Counted from the first letter of the stretch, positions 16,007 through 24,853 are shown. The stretch: DNA of 64,000 bases from Edaphobacter sp. (GCF_028283685.1 NZ_JAPWKF010000001.1:186001-250000); one strand, 5' to 3'. Notes: a model not told the origin generated them from the letters alone. Numbers and translations: made by a program.

Positions 16007-16951
16007 TTACTTAACGACAGACTGGAAGAGCGGAGAGCTCAGCAGGCTGGCGAATTGACCATCGCTCGAAGAGTAGGAGACGGTCAGTGTTCCCGAGTTG
16101 GAGTCAATGGTGGTCTGATCGAGCGCAGACTTCTCAAGCGAGGTTCCCTGGGTCTTCTTGAGAATCGAAACACCCTTGAGTAGAGTCGCGCAGGTGGCCG
16201 CCGTCATGGTGTCGCCCATTACGACTGCCATGTCGAACTTCACTCCGTTCTCGAAGTCCATGGTGTAGCGCGAGCTCTTCATGCGATTGCGCACGGTGTC
16301 GTAATCGGCCAATTGTGCGGCATCGCCGAGCACCGAGCGCATCATGGTCTGCGTACCCTTCTGGTCGAGCAGGCTCCAGACAGCCTTCTGATCGACAGCA
16401 ACCATCTCATTCATCATGTCGCTGTTAGCGAGAAAGTTCTGTGTGATGCCATCGCGCGCATCGAGAGCGGCCCTGACTGCGTCCTTCTCACCAAAGACCA
16501 TCGTGGTCTGGTTGAGGAAGACAACGCTCATGCCGTTCTGTCCCATCGGATAGATGTTGTTGTTACGCATGGCGACTGGCTTGATCTTGTTCTTGGCGAA
16601 GTTCGCCATGATCTCACGGGTATGGAACTGCCCCTGTGCGATGCCAACGATGCGCGTGCTTGAGGCGCTCTCGCGGAAGGCAGCGAAGGTGAGGATGTCA
16701 GCATCCTGATCGACTTTGAGACCGGAGGTCTTCAGCGCTGTCTCAAGACGCTTGAGTTCAGGAGGAAGGACGCGGTCCTTCATATCCATCGCGGCAGATG
16801 AGTTCTGCATCGCGCGATAGTCCACCACGATGAGCTGCTGAATATCTTTCGGGATCGAGGCCTTGGCGTCACCTGAGAGTTGAGCGGCGGGCAGCAGGGT
16901 CGCTGAAAGGGCGAGTGTTGCGATGGGGAAGATTGACTTGAGAATCTGCAA
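16007..16951 (-). CDS. Exported protein of unknown function
   Basis: A 314-residue protein I do not recognise. With a TTG start at 16951 it begins with a clean signal peptide (ILKSIFPIATLALSATLLPA), and AAGGAG lies 8 bp upstream; an in-frame ATG at 17023 would add an unlikely basic prefix. The mature part is alpha/beta with no catalytic motif that I can name. Notable segments are IPKDIQQLIVVDYRAMQNS after the signal, VVFLNQTTMVFGEKDAVRAA in the middle, and a Ser-rich end (TLTVSYSSSDGQFASLLSS). It is probably periplasmic. It stands alone between the response regulator and ftcD. Confidence 0.7.
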   Translation of the reverse strand: MQILKSIFPIATLALSATLLPAAQLSGDAKASIPKDIQQLIVVDYRAMQNSSAAMDMKDRVLPPELKRLETALKTSGLKVDQDADILTFAAFRESASSTRIVGIAQGQFHTREIMANFAKNKIKPVAMRNNNIYPMGQNGMSVVFLNQTTMVFGEKDAVRAALDARDGITQNFLANSDMMNEMVAVDQKAVWSLLDQKGTQTMMRSVLGDAAQLADYDTVRNRMKSSRYTMDFENGVKFDMAVVMGDTMTAATCATLLKGVSILKKTQGTSLEKSALDQTTIDSNSGTLTVSYSSSDGQFASLLSSPLFQSVVK

Positions 16952-17013
16952 TGGAGTGGCTCCTTGAACGCGACTGCGGCGCCCAATAGTTCTATTCTTT
17001 CGTGACTCAACGC

Positions 17014-17039
17014 TGGCAGGCAAGTGGCGTTGCCTGCCA
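17014..17039. repeat. Perfect 10-bp inverted repeat
   Basis: TGGCAGGCAA (17014-17023) and TTGCCTGCCA (17030-17039) flank a 6-nt loop, downstream of ftcD and upstream of the exported-protein gene. There is no T-run, so it may be an attenuator, an mRNA-stabilising hairpin or a protein site; the sequence does not decide. Confidence 0.5.
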
Positions 17040-17074
17040 CGTTGGACGTACTGGCAGCAGGTTTCGTAAGTATT

Positions 17075-17995
17075 TCAGTCTGCGATCCACTCGAGCGGGC
17101 GTTCCAGCCTGCGTTCAATGACCTTGAGTGCGGGGTTAAACCCAGGAATCCGTTGAATCCATTCGGCTTCGGGATCGTAAGCTGCCTGGGGGATCAGGCC
17201 GATCAGCTCGCTGTCGTCGAGTTCGGCCCCATGTCTGCGCGCCAGCTCGGTAGCGCGGGCGTAGACCTTGGTCATGGGAGTTGACTGGTAATCGGTGATG
17301 TTCATCGTGACCTGGGCGCGGTCGTTTGCAAGGACGCCGAGCGCCTTAACCCCATGCAGCCCGCCGTTGGAGGCGCGGATATCGCGGGCGATAGCGCGCG
17401 CCGCAGTGATGTCAGGCTGTTTGAGATGAATGTTGTAGGCGATCAGAAAGTTGCGCGCGCCAACGGCGGAGGCGCCGGCGGTGTCGTGCAGCTCCGGACC
17501 TCCGATGTCAGGACGGCGCGAGGCGTCCCTGCGAACGGCGTCGCGAAGACCTTCAAACTGGCCGCGGCGAACATCTTCGAGCTGAACGCGATCGGGGCGC
17601 GCCGCGGCGGCTCCGTAGAAGTAGACGGGGACGCTGTAACGGTGCCAGATATGCAGGCCGGCTTGTCGCGCCAGCAGGGCGCACTCCGCTACCGAGGCTC
17701 CACTGACCGGAATGAATGGGATGACGTCGGCCGACCCGATTCGAGGATGGACGCCGTTCTGCAGGGTTAGGTTGATTAACTCGGAGGCTTTGCCCACGCC
17801 CCGGACCGCCGACTCAACGACGGCCTCGGGCGGCCCGGCGATGGTCACCACGGAACGGTTATGTGCCACATCGAGCGACCAGTCGAGCAGACTGACACCT
17901 GGGACCTGCATAGCTGCAACGATTTGGTTGACCTTACCGGCGTTTATTCCTTCAGAGAAGTTGGGAACACACTCGATGATGGCGTCGTTCTTCAT
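17075..17995 (-). CDS. ftcD: Glutamate formimidoyltransferase
   Basis: A 306-residue formiminotransferase that passes a formimino group from formiminoglutamate to tetrahydrofolate in histidine breakdown. Signatures are IIECVPNFSEG (6-16), DWSLDVAHNRSVVTI, HPRIGSADVIPFIPV and RGQFEGLRDAV, in the order of the N-terminal and C-terminal formiminotransferase subdomains. The length corresponds to this activity alone, without the cyclodeaminase domain present in the mammalian fusion. The frame is open upstream of the chosen ATG, but conservation begins there. No other hut gene is adjacent. An inverted repeat lies downstream. Confidence 0.93.
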   Translation of the reverse strand: MKNDAIIECVPNFSEGINAGKVNQIVAAMQVPGVSLLDWSLDVAHNRSVVTIAGPPEAVVESAVRGVGKASELINLTLQNGVHPRIGSADVIPFIPVSGASVAECALLARQAGLHIWHRYSVPVYFYGAAAARPDRVQLEDVRRGQFEGLRDAVRRDASRRPDIGGPELHDTAGASAVGARNFLIAYNIHLKQPDITAARAIARDIRASNGGLHGVKALGVLANDRAQVTMNITDYQSTPMTKVYARATELARRHGAELDDSELIGLIPQAAYDPEAEWIQRIPGFNPALKVIERRLERPLEWIAD

Positions 17996-18047
17996 GATGT
18001 CTGACCTAACAATGAGCTGACAGTGCTGCAGGGAAACGAGGTGGCGG

Positions 18048-18770
18048 TTATTTCCACCAGCTGTAACCGATGGAAAACTGAACGCTGGCGTTGACTCCGG
18101 GATTCTTGTCTCCAAGGGAGGACGAAGAGATGTGAATGGCGTTGGCTCCGATATCGAGTGACTGGTGCGGACGAACGAAGTAGTGGGCTCCAACGCCAAA
18201 CTGCGGTGTGAAGTTCCAGACGCTGGTATTGGCGGCCGTTCCATCGTTGGTGGTGTTGTACGGCGGACCGCCGAAGGCCGGATATTTGTGATTCGTCCAG
18301 ATAACACCACCCCCGCCCTGAACGAAGGGAACGATCTTGCGGTGGCCGGAGCCGGTAAAGTTCCAGCGCAATTGGATGGGGGTAATGGAGACTCCCGTGA
18401 AGGTTCCGCCGACGGTGTAAGGCGCGGAGCAGCCGGAGTCGGTACACATCTCCCGCTGAAACTTTGGGGTATAAGACTGCCAGAACGGGAAGACCTCGAT
18501 GCCATACTCGAAGTTTCCATGCAGAAGCCCCGGTCCCACGTTGGAGATCAGGACCTTGCCGGCGCGGCCGCCGAACATCAGGAACTTGAAGCTATTGCGA
18601 TCCTCCGTGAGGCCAACCCCCCCCTGAGCCAGGACGCCGAACTCCAATGGGTGGCTATCGCCGACGAATGGTGTCGGAGCAGGCGGCTTTGCTTGTGCGC
18701 TGCCTGCAATGGGGGAGACGATGAGGGCCAGGGCGCCCAACCAGGCGAAACGACGTATTGAGGAGATCAC
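18048..18770 (-). CDS. PagL-like acyloxyacyl hydrolase (lipid A 3-O-deacylase family)
   Basis: A 240-residue outer-membrane beta-barrel candidate. A signal peptide (FAWLGALALIVSPIAGSAQA) is followed by alternating-strand sequence ending in aromatic SIGYSWWK, as usual for barrels. Near the end, ANAIHISSSSLGDKNPGVN matches the H-x-S...NPG active-site region of PagL, with His and Ser as catalytic pair. PagL removes the 3-O acyl chain of lipid A in the outer leaflet. A GTG at 18770 with GGAG upstream is preferred; the ATG at 18869 would lie beyond the yebC terminator. Lipid A as actual substrate is inferred from the family. Confidence 0.75.
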   Translation of the reverse strand: MISSIRRFAWLGALALIVSPIAGSAQAKPPAPTPFVGDSHPLEFGVLAQGGVGLTEDRNSFKFLMFGGRAGKVLISNVGPGLLHGNFEYGIEVFPFWQSYTPKFQREMCTDSGCSAPYTVGGTFTGVSITPIQLRWNFTGSGHRKIVPFVQGGGGVIWTNHKYPAFGGPPYNTTNDGTAANTSVWNFTPQFGVGAHYFVRPHQSLDIGANAIHISSSSLGDKNPGVNASVQFSIGYSWWK

Positions 18771-18811
18771 TCTTTTCCAGCTCCAGTCTGTTTCCAGTTT
18801 TCCAGCATTAC

Positions 18812-18843
18812 AGAAGAAAGGCCGCCGTTGGTCGGCGGCCTTT
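18812..18843 (-). terminator. Rho-independent terminator of yebC
   Basis: A perfect 10-bp stem AAAGGCCGCC / GGCGGCCTTT (18817-18826 and 18834-18843) with a 7-nt loop, followed on the minus strand by CTTCT. It lies 20 bp after the yebC stop. Confidence 0.85.
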
Positions 18844-18865
18844 AAATAACAGGGACCGCTCAGGT

Positions 18866-19606
18866 TCAACCAGCGACGGGCGCCTCATCCATATCGAAGT
18901 TCGAGTAGACGTTCTGCGTGTCGTCGAGGTCTTCGATGGTATCGAGGAGGCGGATCATGGCGTTGGCCTGGGCTCCCTCGAGCTTGGTGTAGGTGGAGGC
19001 AATCTTGGTGACCGCGGCTGTCTCCGTCTTGAGGCCGGCGGCTTTGATGGCTTCAGTGACAGCTTCAAAGTCTTTGGGATCGGTGAGGATCTCCCAATTT
19101 TCTCCCTGCTCGGAGAGGTCTTCGGCTCCGGCTTCGAGGACGATCTCGGTGATCTTCTCCTCGTTGACGTCCGACTTGGCTACGGTAATCACGCCCTTGG
19201 TGGTGAACATCCAGGAGACGGAGCCATCGGCACCGAGATTGCCGCCATTCTTGGAAAAGGCATGGCGAATTTCGCTGACGGCGCGATTCTTGTTGTCGGT
19301 GAGTACGTCCACGATAACGGCTACGCCGCCGGGGCCGTAGCCCTCGTAGGTGATCTCTTCGTAGCTGACGCCCTCGAGCTCGCCGGTACCGCGCTGAATG
19401 GCTCGCTTGATGTTGTCGGCGGGCATGTTCTCGGCCTTGGCGGCAGCAATGGCGCTGCGGAGGCGAGGGTTGCCGTCCGGATCGCCTCCGCCGAGCTTGG
19501 CGGCGATGGTAATTTCCTTGATCAGGCGGGTGAAGATCTTGCCGCGCTTGGCGTCGAGGGCGCCCTTCTTATGCTTGATAGTCGCCCATTTTGAGTGGCC
19601 GGACAT
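18866..19606 (-). CDS. YebC/PmpR-family (TACO1) regulatory protein
   Basis: A 246-residue member of the YebC family. The N-terminus [20 protein letters not shown] is nearly invariant, followed by [20 protein letters not shown] and [40 protein letters not shown] and the [15 protein letters not shown] segment complete the signature. Members act as transcription regulators (PmpR) or as translation factors that relieve stalling at polyprolines and similar sites; sequence alone cannot choose. The gene has its own terminator. Upstream lies a 357-bp gene-free stretch. Confidence 0.96.
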   Translation of the reverse strand: MSGHSKWATIKHKKGALDAKRGKIFTRLIKEITIAAKLGGGDPDGNPRLRSAIAAAKAENMPADNIKRAIQRGTGELEGVSYEEITYEGYGPGGVAVIVDVLTDNKNRAVSEIRHAFSKNGGNLGADGSVSWMFTTKGVITVAKSDVNEEKITEIVLEAGAEDLSEQGENWEILTDPKDFEAVTEAIKAAGLKTETAAVTKIASTYTKLEGAQANAMIRLLDTIEDLDDTQNVYSNFDMDEAPVAG

Positions 19607-19962
19607 TTACAACCTCAGTCTCTTTGATTTGCTTTGCCTGCAGCTAACGCAGGTTGATGCGACCTTGAGATTTTAGCATGCCAGAAGGAAGGGGGCCTCC
19701 CCCCGTACTTTTTGCGCAAAGTCTTCGAAACAAATGGCTTGCTGAGGTGGTTCCATGCACAGAGTCTACCTCTGACGCCAAGGATTGCAGGCCACGGGCT
19801 CGCCTCCATATATCGTATCAATCCGCCGGCTCTAAATCGGCAAAGCTATGTATTTGAATTGATAAGGCTTGACGGTTGTGTGCGGTTGACAGTCTTTCCG
19901 GCATGTTCCAGAGATGCATGATTGTGCGACAGATACGTCGAATGAGATGGCGGAGGATGGCC
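19607..19962. other. Gene-free stretch between yebC and a metallopeptidase gene
   Basis: 357 bp between divergent genes. It should hold both promoters, but no clear -35/-10 pair was found; TTGACG and TTGACA occur near 19870-19891 without a matching -10. It contains a G/C hairpin block and a possible dispersed repeat near 19690-19760. AGGAGG-type sequence at 19952-19956 belongs to the downstream start. Confidence 0.6.
19690..19760. repeat. Candidate dispersed intergenic repeat element
   Basis: A G-run/C-run hairpin (GGGGGCCTCCCCC, 19691-19703) is directly followed by GTACTTTTTGCGCAAAGTCT and TCGAAACAAATGGCTT. The composition differs sharply from the surroundings, and I have the impression of similar elements in intergenic regions of related acidobacteria. 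Only one copy is in this window, so this is not proven. Confidence 0.35.
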
Positions 19963-20952
19963 ATGACGGTGAGGCAGATGTTGATGGTGAGCGCGGCTAC
20001 GCTGTTCCTTTCGGCGCTGGGGACAGGAGCCGCGTTTCAGGGTGGGCACGAACGGGCGAAGGTTGTCCTCACCCGAAGTATCGAGCTGCCTGGGACGGTG
20101 ATTCAGGTGGATTTCGGGGAAGGGCGATTCGACGTCGGCGATGAGGTGATACTGCGTCACGTTGAGGGTGCTGCGGAGGCGGTGGCGACATACTTCGGCC
20201 GGTTTCCGGTGGCGAGGGCGAGAGTATTGATTCTCCCCGAAGGTGGACGAGGAGGAGTCTCCCAGGGAACAACGTGGGGCCACCGAGGGGGAATGCAGGG
20301 TTTCACGCGGATACGGGTAGGCGAAAAGGTGACTCCCGGTGAACTGAAGGACGACTGGATGATGACGCATGAACTGGTGCACATGGCTTTTCCCGACGTG
20401 GCCGAGGAGCACCACTGGATCGAGGAGGGAATGGCGACCTACGTGGAGCCTATCGCTCGCGTGCAGGCAGGACAGCTGGAGGCGAAGACGATATGGCGGG
20501 ACATGATGGAGGGGATGCCGAAGGGTGAGCCTGAGCCAGGTGATGAGGGGCTGGATCATACGCACACGTGGGGGCGGACGTACTGGGGAGGCGGGTTGTT
20601 CTGTCTGGTAGCCGACACCGAGATTCGCAAGCAGACACACAACAGAAAAGGGCTACAGGATGCGCTGCGCGCGGTGGTCGATGCGGGCGGAAGCATCGAC
20701 CAGGAGTGGCCGCTGGAGCGAGTCTTTGCTGTTGGGGATCAGGCAACGGGAACGCACGTCTTGAGCACGATGTACAAGCGGTGGAGTGTGGAGCCGGTGC
20801 CGGTCGATCTGGCTGCTCTTTGGGGGCAGCTAGGGGTGCGGAGGTCTGGCGATGATGTGGAGTTTGATGCGAAGGCACCACTGGCGAAGGTGCGTGAGGC
20901 GATCACGAGACGTGTAGCTGGAACCGGACACCGCCTCGTGCATGAAAACTGA
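19963..20952 (+). CDS. Secreted gluzincin-type metallopeptidase-like protein
   Basis: A 329-residue exported protein with a zinc-peptidase site: HELVH (136-140) and, 14 residues later, EEGMATY (154-160), the HExxH...E arrangement of gluzincins such as the M1 and M61 families. A signal peptide covers about 1-25 (MLMVSAATLFLSALGTGAAF). The start at 19963 is chosen because GGAGG lies 6 bp upstream; earlier in-frame ATGs lack this. The region after residue 200 has WGRTYWGGGLFCLVADTEIR, resembling the helical domain behind the active site in M61-like proteins. The substrate is unknown. Confidence 0.8.
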   Translation: MTVRQMLMVSAATLFLSALGTGAAFQGGHERAKVVLTRSIELPGTVIQVDFGEGRFDVGDEVILRHVEGAAEAVATYFGRFPVARARVLILPEGGRGGVSQGTTWGHRGGMQGFTRIRVGEKVTPGELKDDWMMTHELVHMAFPDVAEEHHWIEEGMATYVEPIARVQAGQLEAKTIWRDMMEGMPKGEPEPGDEGLDHTHTWGRTYWGGGLFCLVADTEIRKQTHNRKGLQDALRAVVDAGGSIDQEWPLERVFAVGDQATGTHVLSTMYKRWSVEPVPVDLAALWGQLGVRRSGDDVEFDAKAPLAKVREAITRRVAGTGHRLVHEN

Positions 20953-20965
20953 CGGTGTCCGGTTC
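20921..20965. terminator. 13-bp inverted repeat across the metallopeptidase stop codon
   Basis: GAACCGGACACCG (20921-20933) pairs perfectly with CGGTGTCCGGTTC (20953-20965). One arm is inside the coding sequence and the stop codon is in the loop. The convergent lysA gene ends 5 bp further on. No T-run is present; it may terminate or insulate both transcripts. Confidence 0.5.
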
Positions 20966-20969
20966 GTGC

Positions 20970-22307
20970 TTACAGGATCTCGGTGGCGAGCTGGTCGCGC
21001 ATGGTCTCGCGGCGGCGTATGAGCTTTGCCTGGCTACCTTCGACGAGGATCTCTGCGGCTCGGCCGCGTGAGTTGTAGTTGGAGGCCTGGGTCATGCCGT
21101 AGGCTCCGGCATCGAGCAGGGCGACGAGGTCGCCGGGCTTGACGCGGGCGATGACGCGATCACGCGCGAAGAAGTCGCCGGATTCGCAGACGGGGCCGAC
21201 GATGTCGGCAGTGAGCGTGGCCTTGCCGGAGGGTTTGCGGACGGGAACGATCTCGTGATGCGCGTGATAGAGCGCGGGACGGATGAGGTCGTTCATCGCG
21301 GCATCGGTGATGAGGAAATTCTTCGAGCCGTTCTTCTTGGCGACGAGTACCCGCGTGACGAGGGCCCCAGCCTGCGCAACAAGGAAACGTCCCGGTTCGA
21401 GAAGCAGATGGGCGGACTCTGCGCCAAGACCTTTTTCGAGTGCCGCGGCATAGCGTTCTACCTGGTGGGCGGCGTCGAAGGGGGCGTCGGAGTAGTCGAT
21501 GCCGAGACCGCCACCTGCGTCGATGGCGCGGATGTCGTGGCCGTCACGGCGGAGATAGCGGACAAGCGAGGCTACGCGCTCGAGCGCCGCGGCAAAGGGA
21601 TCGACCTTGCGGATCTGCGAGCCGATGTGGACGCTGACGCCATAGGGCTCAAGCCATTTGAACTTTGCGGCGCTGCGGTAGATGGCGCGGGCCTTGGTGA
21701 TGGCGATGCCGAATTTGTGTTCGGAGAGGCCGGTCGAGATGTAGGGATGGGTCTCGGCGAAGACGTCGGGGTTGACGCGGAGAGCGAAACGGGCTCTGAT
21801 GCCGAGCTGTTCTGCGCGCTGCGCGAGGAGGTCAAGCTCCATCTCGGACTCGACGTTGAACTGAAGAATATCGGCCTTGAGTGCGGCGTCGATCTCCCAT
21901 GCCTGCTTGCCGACGCCGGAGAAGACGACACGCCTGAGGGAGGGTTTGTGAGCCTTGCGAACGCGTTCGAGTTCACCGCCGGAGACGATGTCGAAGCCTG
22001 CGCCCTGACTGCCGAGCAGGCGCAGGATGGAGAGAGAAGAGTTGGCCTTTACGGCGTAGCAGACGGTGTGAGGCCTTGCGGCGAAGGCCTTCTGGAAGAG
22101 CTGAAAGCGGGAGCTGATCTGATCGGCGGAGTAGACATACAGTGGCGTGCCGTACTGCTCGGCGAGGGGTGCGAGGCTGACGGAATCGCAGTAGAGATCG
22201 AGGCCTTTGTACTGGAAGGGGCGCGCCTGAGGAACCGGCGTCTTCCTGGCGGTGCCCTTGCGGGCGGAGGGCTTCACGGCGGATTTCTTCGATACAGCGG
22301 TCTTCAA
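20970..22307 (-). CDS. lysA: Diaminopimelate decarboxylase
   Basis: A 445-residue PLP enzyme that converts meso-diaminopimelate to lysine, the last step of lysine synthesis. The PLP lysine is in VCYAVKANSSLSILRLL, with GAGFDIVSGGELERVRKA, HIGSQI, the AIDAGGGLGIDY glycine loop, LEPGRFLVAQAG, and the C-terminal CESGDFFARDR where the catalytic cysteine lies. Residues 1-28 are an extra Lys/Ala/Arg-rich tail not common in the family; the frame allows no obvious better start. The PspC-like gene lies 19 bp upstream on the same strand. Confidence 0.96.
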   Translation of the reverse strand: MKTAVSKKSAVKPSARKGTARKTPVPQARPFQYKGLDLYCDSVSLAPLAEQYGTPLYVYSADQISSRFQLFQKAFAARPHTVCYAVKANSSLSILRLLGSQGAGFDIVSGGELERVRKAHKPSLRRVVFSGVGKQAWEIDAALKADILQFNVESEMELDLLAQRAEQLGIRARFALRVNPDVFAETHPYISTGLSEHKFGIAITKARAIYRSAAKFKWLEPYGVSVHIGSQIRKVDPFAAALERVASLVRYLRRDGHDIRAIDAGGGLGIDYSDAPFDAAHQVERYAAALEKGLGAESAHLLLEPGRFLVAQAGALVTRVLVAKKNGSKNFLITDAAMNDLIRPALYHAHHEIVPVRKPSGKATLTADIVGPVCESGDFFARDRVIARVKPGDLVALLDAGAYGMTQASNYNSRGRAAEILVEGSQAKLIRRRETMRDQLATEIL

Positions 22308-22326
22308 AACGAAAATCGTCTCACTT

Positions 22327-22635
22327 TCAGAGGCCGTTGCTGGGCACGGTGTAGGGCTCGTCGGGGATGATGATCCAGGCGATCAGATAGGCAAAGGCTC
22401 CGGCACCGCTGAGGCAGACGATGGCGGTAATGATTCGGACGATGGTGAGGTCCCAGCCATATTCCTGTGCGAAGGCGGCACAGACTCCGGCGATCATACG
22501 GTTCTGACGCGGACGAAAGAGTTTTGAAGCCGTAAATGGTGGTGGCGGCGGTGGGGCTGCTCCGACAGGAGCGCCACAGGCAGCGCAGAAGCGGGAGGAG
22601 GGATCCAACTGCTTTCCACAACGGGGACAGAACAT
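22327..22635 (-). CDS. Zinc-ribbon plus PspC-domain membrane protein
   Basis: A 102-residue protein. Residues 1-20 form a zinc ribbon (MFCPRCG ... FCAACG), then a Pro-run, then a PspC domain: LFRPRQNRMIAGVCAAFAQE, a YGWDLTIVRII segment, and a transmembrane helix ending in LIAWIIIPDEP. PspC proteins belong to phage-shock or envelope-stress responses, but small stand-alone ones are of unknown role. The ATG at 22635 has GGAG 8 bp before it; the frame continues 14 codons upstream without support. Confidence 0.85.
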   Translation of the reverse strand: MFCPRCGKQLDPSSRFCAACGAPVGAAPPPPPPFTASKLFRPRQNRMIAGVCAAFAQEYGWDLTIVRIITAIVCLSGAGAFAYLIAWIIIPDEPYTVPSNGL

Positions 22636-22806
22636 AGGAGATTCTCCGGAAGACCTTATTTTGACACAGCCGAGCAATCGATCTACAGGAGATACGCGAG
22701 AAAGCCGCGAATCGTTCCTGATCGGAATTGAGATGCCGGCCTGCTGGCAAAAGGCGTGCTCTCGATTTCGATAAATCGTTCGGGTGAGCTGGCCGGAAGG
22801 CGGTGT

Positions 22807-24051
22807 CTAGGTTCCCGTATAGGGCGTTTTGAGGTATTTCTTCGCGGCGTCGGCCTGCGACTGATCGCCACCACCGGCGGAGGCCATGTTGTAAAGCTCG
22901 ACGGCCTTGTCGCGCTGATGGAGGAGATCGAACATCTCTCCGGCGTTGAGCTGGGCGCGGCGCTTGAGCCACTCGCTGCATTTGGGTTGTTCGGCCGCGT
23001 GGAGGTAGTCCTGGGCGGCGTCGGCGATCATGTTCTGGCCGCGCTGGGTGTCTGCCAGGCCGAAGTAGGTCATCTGCAGGCGTGGGTCAATAAAGTAGCC
23101 GGGCTTGCGGGCGTCGTCGAGGAGGCGCTTGTAGGTGGCGATGGCGCCGGGACCGTCTCCTTTGTCCTTGGTGAGATTGGCCTCCTCGAGGCGGAAGAGA
23201 TAGTCGTGGGGGTACTGTTCGGCGAGTCCGCGCTGCACGGCTAGGGCCTCGGGGTAGCGGCCGTCGTGGCGCAGAAAGAGCGAGAGGGCGGTGCGGCATT
23301 CGACGGGGTTGACGATGCCCTGAGCGGCACATTGGCGGAGGAGGTCGAGGCCCTTCTCTTTGTTGCCGGTGACGCCGGTGATGCCGATCATGATGCGCAG
23401 GATGCGGGGCAGCGAGGCGACGGCGAACTGCTGGATGCCCATGGCCATCTTGGCGTCGGCATAGCCAGGATCGATGCGGAGGACCTCTTCGCTGTCCTGT
23501 CGCGAGGAGAGACCCTGGCGGGCAGCGCCGACGAAGCTGTGGTCGGCGAGAGTGATGAAGGCGGCGTGCATGCCCCTGGCGTAACCCCGCGCGAAGTAGG
23601 CGTTCGCGTTGCTGGGGTTTTGCTTGACGAGGTTGTCGCACATGCTGACAACCGAATTGGTGAGCTGCTCGATGCGGTCGCGGGTCGCCTGCGGGACGGG
23701 TACATCACGCTTGGAGCTGAGGAAGGAGTCGTGCGCATAGTAGGTGGTGTCGAGGAGGTCCTGGTGATAGAGCTCGCGAAAGATCAGGGTCATCAGGATG
23801 TAGTTCGACGCCATGGGATTCTGCGGATTGGCGCGCTGGATGGCCTCGAAGCGTGAGAGAGCGCCTTCGTAATCGAGGTTGTAGAAGTACACGTGGGCCT
23901 CACGCACCTCGGGCGTGAGATTCAGCGGGTCGGTGTGCAGATTCGCCTGCGCGTAAAGAGCTTCGGTGCAGAAGAGAGCAGCGAGCAGCAGGAGTGCTGT
24001 CGATCGCAGGAGAGGAGCAATTCGGGAAACGCAGGTTTTGGTCAGCATCAT
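22807..24051 (-). CDS. Exported TPR-like protein
   Basis: A 414-residue protein with signal peptide (STALLLLAALFCTEALYAQA, about 18-37). The mature part is helical with tetratricopeptide-like pairs: VYFYNLDYEGALSRFEAIQR, DNLVKQNPSNANAYFARGYA, and a C-terminal pair around EMFDLLHQRDKAVELYNMAS. There is no enzymatic motif. Similar proteins are frequent in acidobacteria and are assumed to be periplasmic scaffolds. It lies 171 bp upstream of the PspC gene and probably has its own promoter. Confidence 0.78.
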   Translation of the reverse strand: MMLTKTCVSRIAPLLRSTALLLLAALFCTEALYAQANLHTDPLNLTPEVREAHVYFYNLDYEGALSRFEAIQRANPQNPMASNYILMTLIFRELYHQDLLDTTYYAHDSFLSSKRDVPVPQATRDRIEQLTNSVVSMCDNLVKQNPSNANAYFARGYARGMHAAFITLADHSFVGAARQGLSSRQDSEEVLRIDPGYADAKMAMGIQQFAVASLPRILRIMIGITGVTGNKEKGLDLLRQCAAQGIVNPVECRTALSLFLRHDGRYPEALAVQRGLAEQYPHDYLFRLEEANLTKDKGDGPGAIATYKRLLDDARKPGYFIDPRLQMTYFGLADTQRGQNMIADAAQDYLHAAEQPKCSEWLKRRAQLNAGEMFDLLHQRDKAVELYNMASAGGGDQSQADAAKKYLKTPYTGT

Positions 24052-24191
24052 TCCGTAGGGTGTTCGGTGTATAACTCCTCATATGTTAGACGCAGGCCGC
24101 GTCGAACTATAGCTTCGGGGCCGGCCTGTGGTGATGATCGGCAGCAAACCAGTTTCAGCGTTCTTGATGCATCTTGGGTTGAAGGACTTCG

Positions 24192-24602
24192 ATGACACGG
24201 TTTGAGTTGCTGCAGTTGCTCGTGGGCCAGGCACGGTCAAACGGCTTTTCATTTCGGAAGTGGTATGTGAGCAAGCTGGGGCTTCCGTGGGTAGACTCCC
24301 GGCAGGCGCTCGAGATGTTGTCGGTGGAACGGCGTTATTACTCACTGCTTTTTTCTCATGAGTTTGCATCGCACTTCTGGAAGCCCGGGGAGCGGATGAC
24401 CTTCGAGGTTCCTACACAGACCTTCAAGAGGCGCATGGCTGACGGCAGTATCGGAACAGTAACCAGGAAAGCGTATACGCGGCGAAGCGTGAGGGATGAC
24501 GCCTGGAGATATCACCTGAGAGAGCTGGCGATGGCTGAGGAGCCTTTGCGCTACATGCGCCGCTATCTGAGGGTGGAGGACGATCTCTCCGAAGAAGGCT
24601 AG
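24192..24602 (+). CDS. Small protein of unknown function, Arg/Tyr-rich
   Basis: A 136-residue protein I do not recognise. It has no signal peptide or membrane segment. It is rich in Arg, Tyr, Trp and Phe, with SVERRYYSLLFSHEFASHFW in the middle and EEPLRYMRRYLRVEDDLSEE at the end. Codon use looks like the neighbours and there is no competing frame with better signals. It lies 20 bp before another small unknown gene on the same strand, suggesting co-expression, and both precede rpsO. Confidence 0.65.
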   Translation: MTRFELLQLLVGQARSNGFSFRKWYVSKLGLPWVDSRQALEMLSVERRYYSLLFSHEFASHFWKPGERMTFEVPTQTFKRRMADGSIGTVTRKAYTRRSVRDDAWRYHLRELAMAEEPLRYMRRYLRVEDDLSEEG

Positions 24603-24622
24603 GTGGCGGTTACACTGGAAAG

Positions 24623-24853
24623 GTGATCGAAGCCATCCGATTTTTCTGGCAGGCCACGCGTGGCTATCGTCTGCAGCCCTGGCGAAGTCCTTACCTGCGC
24701 TGGCGGCTGGAGACCTACTCCGGCAAATGGGCGGAGTCATTGACGTTGAAAGACTTCTGGGCGCTGGCCTGGGGAGAGAAATGGCAGGCTCTTCGTTTTC
24801 TGCGCTGGGTTGGCGAGATGCGTGATCTCTCCGAGCATGGCCCTCGGCGTTAA
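24623..24853 (+). CDS. Small Trp-rich protein of unknown function
   Basis: A 76-residue protein starting at a GTG with GGAAAG just upstream. It is unusually rich in tryptophan (eight) and Arg: IEAIRFFWQATRGYRLQPWR, then LKDFWALAWGEKWQALRFLR. No transmembrane helix is clear; the pattern fits an amphipathic helical protein. It shares style and probably a transcript with the 136-residue gene just upstream. The family is unknown to me. Confidence 0.6.
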   Translation: MIEAIRFFWQATRGYRLQPWRSPYLRWRLETYSGKWAESLTLKDFWALAWGEKWQALRFLRWVGEMRDLSEHGPRR

